Part shown: piece by piece, positions 1 through 4,693 of the stretch
Numbering within the stretch: the first letter of the stretch is position 1
How the letters are laid out: every line of letters begins with the position of its first letter
The notes under the pieces: model-generated
Databases searched by the model: none
What the model saw: the letters and a program-made list of their open reading frames with translations, nothing else
What the model was told of the DNA's origin: nothing
Assembly: GCA_002351365.1 (NCBI GenBank)
Contig: DEGE01000016.1
Span: 14,911-20,110 of the forward strand
From: Candidatus Saccharibacteria bacterium UBA2834
GTDB taxonomy: Bacteria; Patescibacteriota; Saccharimonadia; Saccharimonadales; Saccharimonadaceae
Direction of reading: 5' to 3'
Length of the DNA: 5,200 nucleotides
Made by a program: the position numbers and the translations under genes

Positions 1-167
1 TTCTGAGTTGGCGCGGGGACGTCGTTGATGGTGCGAAATTCACGTACAGTGGTGGCGAGAACGAATGGAGTAGCGCAGAGTGCGGCGATAATAATAGCCA
101 AGCCAACAAGAATAGCTATTAAGACTTTTGTGGTGCGCTTGGTTTTAGGATTGTTTGGATTTTGCAT
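1..167 (-). CDS. N-terminal part of a single-pass membrane or secreted protein, unknown family (runs off window)
   Basis: An open frame starts at ATG 167-165 and stays open for 55 codons to the left edge. Residues 1-14 are polar and basic (MQNPNNPKTKRTTK). Residues 15-40 form one strongly hydrophobic stretch (VLIAILVGLAIIIAALCATP and following). After that the chain turns polar (TTVREFRTINDVPAP). This is the pattern of a signal anchor or uncleaved signal, with the rest of the protein outside the cell. The start lies inside the last codons of the upstream gene, a 23-nt overlap, which suggests translational coupling within the operon headed by the S51-like gene. No Shine-Dalgarno is visible upstream. 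I do not recognise the family, and most of the protein lies outside the window. The frame is supported by its signal-anchor composition and operon position. The exact start is less certain. Confidence 0.65.
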   Translation of the reverse strand, partial: MQNPNNPKTKRTTKVLIAILVGLAIIIAALCATPFVLATTVREFRTINDVPAPTQ

Positions 168-726
168 ATTTGTGACTATTGTCAATTATTAGTTTTTCGT
201 AGCCGTATTTACGCAGAGCATTGAAGACTGATTTTTTGTAGTGAATGCTGACGGCTGTGAGTGGTAAATTCGGCTTATTAGGAATGAACGCAATTGTGTA
301 ATGGTTGGCGATGATCCATTTGAGGTTGCGTTTTTGATATTGTAAATTGTTCTCGGAATTGGTGAGATTTATGTAGTCTTTTTCGATTGTGAGTGCGCGG
401 TGTTGACGTTGATTGTCGCGTAATACTTTTAGGGTGCGCGAAATACGGTGCAGGTATGTTGCTGCATAGATAATAATTCCTAGAAAAACTAGCATAAAAA
501 CCAGAAAAAGAAAAATTTCGGTCATGATGTATTCGTAGAAGAAAAAGATACACATGATGCTGGAGAGTGCTATATAAACCGGGATAGTATTCGTGACGGG
601 ATGAACTTTGCTCTGGGGGTTACGTTTGATTTGCTCAAAATGCGCCATGATGGCAAAAAGTTCGTGGCAGTATTTGCGGTCGATTTTGATGCCGGATTTT
701 TTGGATTGATCAAGCTGAATGCGCAT
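145..726 (-). CDS. Two-helix membrane protein, possibly YcxB-like
   Basis: This 193-residue protein has a basic, soluble N-terminus of about 45 residues. Two closely spaced hydrophobic helices follow at roughly 47-67 and 70-91, joined by a very short turn (YIMTE). A cytosolic C-terminal domain covers about 95-193. The C-terminal part has alternating strands followed by a helix: LTNSENNLQYQ, the segment around W137, YTIAFIPNK, then KKSVFNALRKYGYEKLI. That order of two helices, a beta-rich PH-like domain and a final helix resembles YcxB-like membrane proteins, but the match is by pattern only. The start lies 5 nt after the stop of the S51-like gene and there is no Shine-Dalgarno, so it is probably the second gene of the same transcript. 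Its end overlaps the next gene by 23 nt. I cannot state a function. The coding call is firm and the family call is tentative. Confidence 0.8.
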   Translation of the reverse strand: MRIQLDQSKKSGIKIDRKYCHELFAIMAHFEQIKRNPQSKVHPVTNTIPVYIALSSIMCIFFFYEYIMTEIFLFLVFMLVFLGIIIYAATYLHRISRTLKVLRDNQRQHRALTIEKDYINLTNSENNLQYQKRNLKWIIANHYTIAFIPNKPNLPLTAVSIHYKKSVFNALRKYGYEKLIIDNSHKYAKSKQS

Positions 727-731
727 GCTGA

Positions 732-1346
732 TTAGATTTCGTAAATTTTGTAGCTTTTGCCGGCATCGCCAACAATTTTGCCGTCTTGAATAATTACGCC
801 GATGCCGTCAGGAATACAAATAAGATGCGAATTGTGGCTAGGCACCCAGCCATCCATGTTTTCGCCACGATAACCGGGGAAAATGGAATACTTGCCAAGT
901 AGTTCAACGCCGGTTTTGTATTGACGGCGAATTTCACGGCGAGTGTCGATATACTTGCCGAGTACGATTGAGCCACCGCCGCCGCCATAGATTGTGCCGC
1001 CATGTTCGCTATAATTTTTGAGTACAAATTCGAAGCCAGTGCGGTCAAATTCGTCCATCAAGGTATCAACGTCACCGCCACCGACATAAATGGCGGAAAA
1101 ATCGCCAAGATGCTCAAAGCCAGTTAAATCGTCGGCGAGATGGAAAGTAACGTCGCTGCGACCGTGCATGGTAATCATATCCTGCATCCATTCCATGGCG
1201 TGAAGTATTTTTTCGTTTTCGCGAAAACCGGTTGCGACATAGAGGATGTTGCTATGAAGTGGAATTTCTTTAAAAAAGATATTATCGAGAACTTGAGTGG
1301 CTTTTTCATCACCGCCACCAGATAAGAAAATTTTGCCAGTTGTCAT
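732..1346 (-). CDS. Peptidase S51 / type-1 glutamine amidotransferase-like protein, probable pseudoenzyme
   Basis: This 204-residue protein has the length and layout of the peptidase-E (S51) family: an N-terminal strand with LSGGG at 8-12, a VATGF strand end at 37-41, the family's YVGGGD loop at 87-92 and a nucleophile-elbow region at 120-130. In active S51 enzymes the elbow reads G-x-S-A-G-S/A and its Ser cleaves Asp-X dipeptides. Here the elbow reads YGGGGGSIVLG, so Gly123 and Gly124 stand where Ser-Ala should be. The usual His in an F-P-H-Y/L type motif is also replaced (SIFPGY, Gly158). The rest of the fold, including the C-terminal IPDGIGVIIQDGKIVG hairpin, looks intact. Peptidase activity is therefore unlikely, and binding or a new chemistry is possible. 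The gene leads a leftward operon with the two membrane proteins and has its own -10 box directly upstream of the ATG. Confidence 0.85.
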   Translation of the reverse strand: MTTGKIFLSGGGDEKATQVLDNIFFKEIPLHSNILYVATGFRENEKILHAMEWMQDMITMHGRSDVTFHLADDLTGFEHLGDFSAIYVGGGDVDTLMDEFDRTGFEFVLKNYSEHGGTIYGGGGGSIVLGKYIDTRREIRRQYKTGVELLGKYSIFPGYRGENMDGWVPSHNSHLICIPDGIGVIIQDGKIVGDAGKSYKIYEI

Positions 1347-1361
1347 ACGTTTAGTATATCA
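1347..1361 (-). promoter_or_regulatory. Extended -10 promoter of the S51-like operon; probably leaderless
   Basis: Reading leftward, TGA TATACT (1361-1353) is an extended -10 element. It is followed by only 6 nt (AAACGT) and then the ATG. A start site 7 nt after the -10 would be the A of the ATG. No Shine-Dalgarno and no clear -35 box are present. Confidence 0.6.
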
Positions 1362-1380
1362 AATATGGGTGATAAGTTTA

Positions 1381-1395
1381 TGCTAAGATGATGCT
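1381..1395 (+). promoter_or_regulatory. Extended -10 promoter of uppS; probably leaderless
   Basis: TGC TAAGAT (1381-1389) is an extended -10 element, followed by GATGCT and the uppS ATG at 1396. Transcription would start at or next to the A of the ATG. An out-of-frame ATG at 1391 lies between the box and the start, and no Shine-Dalgarno is visible. Together with the opposing promoter it fills the 49-bp divergent gap. Confidence 0.55.
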
Positions 1396-2100
1396 ATGGA
1401 CTATAGTGGTTTAAAAATACCGAATCATGTGGCGATTATTGTTGACGGCAACGGACGTTGGGCAAAAGAACGCGGCATGACGCGACTTCAAGGGCATGAT
1501 GCGGGTTTTGAGAATTTGGTTAGTTTAAGCAAATATATCTTATCAAAAGGTGTTAAATATCTGAGCCTATATGTTTTTTCGACGGAAAATTTTAAACGCG
1601 AAAAAGCGGAAGTTGATCATTTAATGGACTTATTTGTTTTGTTGTATCGCGATAAGCTACGGGAGTTTATGCGGAATAATATTCGTGTGATTTTTTCTGG
1701 TCGCGACGAGCCTTTGCCGAAAAAGGTGCTTAAAGCGCGCGACGAACTCGTACGTGAGACTGCGAACAATACGGGTGGCACGATAAACTTTTGTATGAAT
1801 TATGGCGGTAGGGCGGAAATTTTGGACGCGGTCAAAAAGATTGTGGCTAGTGGCGAAGATGTTTCGGGCTGGCAAGAGAGTGATTTTGCGAAATATCTAT
1901 ATCAGGATTTGCCAGATGTAGATTTAATGATTCGGACTAGTGGCGAATTGCGTTTGAGCAACTTCTTGTTGTGGCAAAATTCTTACGCTGAGTTTTATTT
2001 TCCAGAAACAAAGTTTCCGGATTTTCATGAAGCGGATTTTGACCGTGCGATAGTTGAATATACGAAGCGCGATCGGCGATTTGGTGGTATCAAAAAATAG
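1396..2100 (+). CDS. uppS: Undecaprenyl-diphosphate synthase (cis-prenyltransferase, isoprenyl transferase)
   Basis: The enzyme adds isopentenyl units in cis to farnesyl diphosphate. The product is the C55 lipid that carries peptidoglycan and surface-glycan precursors across the membrane. The 234-residue protein has the family's motifs in order. The first is HVAIIVDGNGRWAKERG at 11-27, with the catalytic Asp17 (VDGNG where many homologues have MDGNG). GH at 33-34 is next, then LYVFSTENFKR at 58-68 and FCMNYGGRAEI at 132-142. The last is the diphosphate-binding signature IRTSGELRLSNFLLWQ at 179-194, with Arg180, Arg186 and Ser188, followed by YAEFYF. The length is normal. The start is fixed by family spacing to the DGNGRW motif and by the -10 box just upstream. 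The stop codon is followed at once by the hairpin that terminates the convergent rel gene. The enzyme should be cytosolic or peripheral to the membrane and active. Confidence 0.96.
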   Translation: MDYSGLKIPNHVAIIVDGNGRWAKERGMTRLQGHDAGFENLVSLSKYILSKGVKYLSLYVFSTENFKREKAEVDHLMDLFVLLYRDKLREFMRNNIRVIFSGRDEPLPKKVLKARDELVRETANNTGGTINFCMNYGGRAEILDAVKKIVASGEDVSGWQESDFAKYLYQDLPDVDLMIRTSGELRLSNFLLWQNSYAEFYFPETKFPDFHEADFDRAIVEYTKRDRRFGGIKK

Positions 2101-2125
2101 AGCCCCAAGCTTTTGACTTGGGGCT
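2092..2125 (-). terminator. Intrinsic terminator of rel, in the uppS-rel convergent gap
   Basis: A perfect 9-bp GC-rich stem (2101-2109 AGCCCCAAG with 2117-2125 CTTGGGGCT) has a 7-nt loop. On the leftward strand it is followed after CTA by six T residues (2097-2092), which lie inside the last codons of uppS. On the rightward strand no T tract follows, so it is mainly a rel terminator, though the hairpin may also protect the uppS 3' end. Confidence 0.85.
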
Positions 2126-2159
2126 GTGCGGGGGATTATGCGGCAGATTGGCTAAGAGG

Positions 2160-3731
2160 TCAAATCTGTTTCTTTTTAGTCTTGTTGTGCTCGGATTTGT
2201 TTGACGGAGCAGCAGCGGCGGCCTTTTTGGCCTCGAGCTCCTTTTCTTTAGGTGATTTTTTATTCTTCTTGGTTTTATCTTCGGCAGGTTTTGGCGTGAA
2301 ATCTGGCAAGAAGGAGCGGAGTTGACTAACGAGTTTATGTCGTGCGTGGCGACTAAAGACTTTGTCTAGCCAGCCTGGATTTGGCTTTGAGTTTTTTGTA
2401 GTAATAATTTCAACGACGTCGCCTTGTTTGAGCTTTGTGCGCAGGTCGACCATTTTGCCATTTACGATGGCGCCAGTACATTGGGCGCCGATTTCGCTGT
2501 GCAGGCGATAGGCAAAATCAAGTGGCATGGAGCCTTTTGGTAAGTCGATGATGTCGCCTTTTGGCGTGTAGACAAAGATTTTGTCGGCAAAGAGATTGAG
2601 TTTGAGCTTCTTTTCGTCGATTTTTTCGCCGGAAGCCAACTTCGTGGCGGATTCTTGCAACTCCTTAATCCAGAGAAGATTGGATGGCAATTTGCTGACG
2701 CGACCTTCGGTGTAGGCGGAAGTGAGCTTTTGTTCGTTGTAGAAGAAGGTAGCGGCAAGACCACGTTCGGCATAGTCGTGCATCTCAAATGTGCGAATCT
2801 GAAACTCAACGATTTGTTTGTCGCTTGTGATAACCGTAGTGTGGAGTGACTGGTAACCATTTTGTTTTGGCATGGCGATATAATCTTTAACGCGGCCATC
2901 CATGGGTTTAAAAAGAGAATGGATAATACCTAATACTAAATAGCATGTGGTAGTGTCTTCGACGATGAAGCGCAACGCGATAATATCGTAAATGCGATCA
3001 ATGTTTTGATTGTATTTGGCAAGCTTTTTATGGAGAGAGTAGATAGATTTGACGCGGCCGTCGCACTTGTATTTGATATGTTCTTTCTTGAGGGCTTGTT
3101 CGACGGCTTCCTGAGCGGCTTTGAGCTTTTTGTCGGCCTTCTTGAGGCGTTCGGCTGTTAGGTTTTTGAGCTCCTCGTAACGTTTTGGGTTAACGTACAT
3201 GAAGCTAGTTTCTTCGATTTCGACACGCACGCGGCCCATCTGAAGGCGGTCGGCAAGTGGGGCGAAAACCTCGAGTGATTCGCGAGCGATTTTTTTCTGT
3301 TTTTCGGGCGGTAGAGCGCCAAGAGTGCGTAAATTGTGGAGGCGATCGGCAAGCTTAATGATTAAAACGCGAATATCTTGTCCGGTGGCGATTAGTAGCT
3401 TGAGGAGATTATCGCCGGTTTTTGGCAGGTATTCGTTGAGGTCTTTCATGCCAGAGCGGGCTTTACTGAGCTTAGTGACGCCATTGACCAAAAAAGCGAC
3501 ATCTTTACCAAATTGTTCTTCAATTTCTGCCAAAGTTAGGGGAGTATCTTCGACGGTATCGTGCAAGACACCAGCGATAATAGTATCCTCGTCCATATTC
3601 CATTCTTCGAGGATCTTCATAACTGCAAGCGGATGAATAATATAGGGTTCGCCGGTTTTGCGAAGTTGACCTTCGTGAGCCTTAGTGGCGACCTCTATGG
3701 CTTGCTTCAATCGAGGTGAAGGTTTCGTCAT
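2160..3731 (-). CDS. rel: Bifunctional (p)ppGpp synthetase/hydrolase (RSH), C-terminally short, lysine-rich tail
   Basis: This RelA/SpoT homologue makes and degrades the alarmone (p)ppGpp. The N-terminal HD hydrolase keeps His33, the HDTVED motif (His57, Asp58, Glu61, Asp62) and KLADRLHN (Asp129, Asn133). The synthetase follows, with Arg226, Lys228 and Lys236 in RVKSIYSLHKK, Asp249 in YDIIALR, the NGYQSLH motif at 291-297 and Glu309 in VEFQIRT. The motif RVKD at 280-283 is the R-x-K-D form found in bifunctional enzymes rather than the E-x-D-D form of RelA-only synthetases. A TGS domain spans about 381-445, with the conserved DFAYRLHSEIG. The protein then ends early, at 523 residues against about 700-750 for long RSH proteins. 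Only the first part of the helical region (to about 475) remains, and the zinc-finger and ACT/RRM domains are missing. Residues 479-523 are a Lys/Ala-rich tail with 15 lysines in 45 residues. The gene has its own -10 box at the ATG and lies 38 nt behind the zinc-ribbon gene. Confidence 0.95.
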   Translation of the reverse strand: MTKPSPRLKQAIEVATKAHEGQLRKTGEPYIIHPLAVMKILEEWNMDEDTIIAGVLHDTVEDTPLTLAEIEEQFGKDVAFLVNGVTKLSKARSGMKDLNEYLPKTGDNLLKLLIATGQDIRVLIIKLADRLHNLRTLGALPPEKQKKIARESLEVFAPLADRLQMGRVRVEIEETSFMYVNPKRYEELKNLTAERLKKADKKLKAAQEAVEQALKKEHIKYKCDGRVKSIYSLHKKLAKYNQNIDRIYDIIALRFIVEDTTTCYLVLGIIHSLFKPMDGRVKDYIAMPKQNGYQSLHTTVITSDKQIVEFQIRTFEMHDYAERGLAATFFYNEQKLTSAYTEGRVSKLPSNLLWIKELQESATKLASGEKIDEKKLKLNLFADKIFVYTPKGDIIDLPKGSMPLDFAYRLHSEIGAQCTGAIVNGKMVDLRTKLKQGDVVEIITTKNSKPNPGWLDKVFSRHARHKLVSQLRSFLPDFTPKPAEDKTKKNKKSPKEKELEAKKAAAAAPSNKSEHNKTKKKQI

Positions 3732-3746
3732 ATAAGCATTATAACA
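3732..3746 (-). promoter_or_regulatory. Extended consensus -10 promoter of rel; probably leaderless
   Basis: Reading leftward, TGT TATAAT (3746-3738) is a perfect extended -10, followed by GCTTAT and the rel ATG. The predicted start site is the A of the ATG. No Shine-Dalgarno is present. A second -10-like sequence, GATATAAT, lies just upstream. Confidence 0.7.
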
Positions 3747-3762
3747 TTATATCTGTTATAAC
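3739..3762 (-). repeat. TTATAAC direct repeat overlapping the rel promoter
   Basis: TTATAAC occurs at 3739-3745 and again at 3756-3762, a 17-bp interval. The upstream copy sits in the perfect 8-bp palindrome GTTATAAC (3755-3762). The copies overlap and flank the rel -10, so they could be a regulator site or a second promoter. AT-rich promoter DNA can give this by chance. Confidence 0.3.
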
Positions 3763-3769
3763 GGAGTAT

Positions 3770-4372
3770 TTATTTGCCTTTATATTCTATGGCGGAGCGG
3801 CAGGATTTGCATTTTCCTACGGTGCCGGTAATGGAGTTGGTTTTGCCGCAATGTGGACACTTGACGGCATGTGGAGTTTTTTGCTTGGAAGTGATTTCTT
3901 TTTCGCGTAATTTGAGGTCGTTTTCTTTGCGGATTTCGATTTCTTCGGCCTGTTTTGTGGATGCATATTGGCTCATCATGCTGCGGATGTTGTTGCTTAG
4001 ACCAGATATGAAGCTCTTGAGTAGATATGAAACAATTAGTACGACAATACCGACAATGAGGATAAATTGGCCGTAATCGGCAAGCTTTGGGTAGAGTTCA
4101 AAATTGAGAATATCCGATAGGTAGGGGATAGTGAAGCCGAGGTTGAAGTTTTCAGTGGCGAGTTGCAAGCCGCGCGGGACGAGCAAAATTAGTCCGGCTA
4201 GCATTAAAACTACTGGAGTACGAAAGAAATGACGTTCGCCGTAGATAAAGTAACGGGCAATTACCATAACGACGCCTAGAGCTGGCAAAAAATAGAGAAC
4301 GATCAATACGACCGGTAAGCTGCAAATTAGTTTTACTAAACCATTAGTTGAAAATATTCTACGTAAACTCAT
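3770..4372 (-). CDS. Three-helix membrane protein with C-terminal zinc ribbon, unknown function
   Basis: The 200-residue protein opens with a short basic N-terminus (MSLRRIF). Hydrophobic segments lie at about 15-43, 52-66 and 101-119; the first is long and may be kinked at Pro30. A charged, probably helical linker at about 137-165 is rich in Glu and Lys and could form a coiled coil. The C-terminal 30 residues hold a zinc-ribbon pattern, Cys172-x2-Cys175-x12-Cys188-x2-Cys191 (CPHCG and CKSC), which should bind one zinc ion in the cytosol. Such ribbons mediate protein or nucleic-acid contacts, but no partner can be named from sequence. The gene lies 38 nt upstream of rel on the same strand with no terminator between them, so part of the rel mRNA may come from this promoter. 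Its own -10 (TATAAT) sits 7 nt before the ATG. I do not recognise a named family. Confidence 0.85.
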   Translation of the reverse strand: MSLRRIFSTNGLVKLICSLPVVLIVLYFLPALGVVMVIARYFIYGERHFFRTPVVLMLAGLILLVPRGLQLATENFNLGFTIPYLSDILNFELYPKLADYGQFILIVGIVVLIVSYLLKSFISGLSNNIRSMMSQYASTKQAEEIEIRKENDLKLREKEITSKQKTPHAVKCPHCGKTNSITGTVGKCKSCRSAIEYKGK

Positions 4373-4385
4373 GAAGTTTATTATA
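4373..4385 (-). promoter_or_regulatory. -10 box of the zinc-ribbon membrane protein gene
   Basis: Reading leftward, a perfect TATAAT (4385-4380) is followed by AAACTTC and the ATG. The expected start site is at or one nt before the ATG. There is no Shine-Dalgarno. The region where a -35 box would lie (about 4403-4408) falls inside the 4401-4414 inverted repeat. Confidence 0.6.
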
Positions 4386-4400
4386 TATCTTTTAATGTAG

Positions 4401-4414
4401 AAACGCTTGCGTTT
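4401..4414. promoter_or_regulatory. Inverted repeat AAACGC-TT-GCGTTT, candidate operator
   Basis: Two perfect 6-bp half-sites with a 2-nt centre lie in the divergent region between the zinc-ribbon gene and the secreted-peptide gene. The repeat covers the expected -35 zone of the leftward promoter and lies upstream of any rightward one, so one bound dimer could affect both genes. It has no T tract, so it is not a terminator. Confidence 0.4.
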
Positions 4415-4443
4415 ATTAATTGCTTATGCTAGCCTGGGTTTGT

Positions 4444-4470
4444 AAAAGGTCAAAAATAAAAAGGTCAAAA
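4444..4470 (+). repeat. Tandem AAAAGGTCAAAA repeat in the leader of the secreted-peptide gene; second copy acts as RBS
   Basis: AAAAGGTCAAAA appears at 4444-4455 and again at 4459-4470, a 15-nt period. The AAGG of the second copy ends 7 nt before the ATG at 4472, a normal Shine-Dalgarno distance. This is the only convincing ribosome site in the window. The first copy is too far upstream to serve that start directly. Confidence 0.5.
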
Positions 4471-4471
4471 T

Positions 4472-4639
4472 ATGAAAGCGAAGACTCTCAGGGGTGGTGC
4501 GCTGGTCGCTTTATCGGTGATGTTTGCACTAACGCCAAATTATAGTGCTGCAGCACTAAGTGGCGAAATTGATTATGGTGGCAATATCGACCAAATCAAT
4601 CAGCAAACCACGAATAATGAATTTGACCATTCTTGTTAA
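4472..4639 (+). CDS. Small secreted peptide precursor (55 residues), acidic mature part with C-terminal Cys
   Basis: ATG 4472 to TAA 4637-4639 encodes 55 residues. Residues 1-28 form a classical signal peptide: a basic start (MKAKTLR), a hydrophobic core (about 9-21) and an A-x-A type cleavage site (YSAAA, cut after Ala28). The predicted mature peptide of about 27 residues begins LSGEIDYGG. It has five acidic residues, no Lys or Arg, many Asn/Gln and a single Cys as the last residue (FDHSC). The gene has an AAGG ribosome site 7 nt upstream and its stop codon enters the stem of a strong terminator, so it is a complete unit rather than a broken longer gene. I know of no family for it. An export signal, adhesin-like peptide, bacteriocin or leader peptide are all possible, and none is shown. 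Confidence 0.7.
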   Translation: MKAKTLRGGALVALSVMFALTPNYSAAALSGEIDYGGNIDQINQQTTNNEFDHSC

Positions 4640-4673
4640 TACTGCCTCTTGAGAGTCGAGGCAGTATTTTCTT
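4638..4673 (+). terminator. Intrinsic terminator of the secreted-peptide gene
   Basis: A perfect 11-bp stem (4638-4648 with 4658-4668) closes a 9-nt loop (TTGAGAGTC) and is followed by a T-rich stretch (TTTTCTT, 4667-4673). The stop codon overlaps the left arm. It separates this unit from the exonuclease gene, whose -10 box starts 12 nt further on. The outer A-T pairs also give an A-rich left side for the reverse direction. Confidence 0.88.
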
Positions 4674-4679
4674 GTGTTA

Positions 4680-4693
4680 TATAATTAGAGGTA
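4680..4693 (+). promoter_or_regulatory. -10 box of the exonuclease III gene
   Basis: A perfect TATAAT (4680-4685) is followed by TAGAGGTA and the ATG at 4694. The start site would fall 0-2 nt before the ATG. The GAGG at 4688-4691 looks like a Shine-Dalgarno, but it is only 2 nt from the ATG and would be mostly outside the mRNA, so it probably is not used. Confidence 0.6.

Noticed and set aside
400..416. Possible small repeats rich in TTGACG/GTTGACGTTG within the two-helix protein gene
   Set aside because: They lie in coding sequence, are imperfect and have no regular spacing.
2160..2162. Alternative genetic code with TGA read as Gly or Trp, as in some CPR lineages
   Set aside because: No in-frame TGA occurs within the conserved genes, Trp positions use TGG, and rel ends well at its TGA. 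Read-through would add only seven codons.
3325..3636. A 103-codon open frame on the + strand opposite the rel hydrolase domain
   Set aside because: It is antisense to strongly conserved HD-domain codons, its product is Ser/Arg-rich with no motif, and it has no promoter or ribosome site of its own.
3774..4076. A 100-codon open frame on the + strand opposite the zinc-ribbon gene
   Set aside because: The opposite strand has clear membrane segments and a C-x2-C pair. This frame is the antisense shadow, with no initiation signal.
4472..4680. The 55-codon gene as a leader peptide with attenuator controlling xth
   Set aside because: It has a full signal peptide and no run of regulatory codons. No competing antiterminator stem was found, and xth has its own -10 box downstream of the terminator. 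The idea is not excluded but is unsupported.
4688..4691. GAGG as a Shine-Dalgarno for xth
   Set aside because: Only 2 nt separate it from the ATG, and the -10 box immediately before it means most of it would not be in the mRNA.
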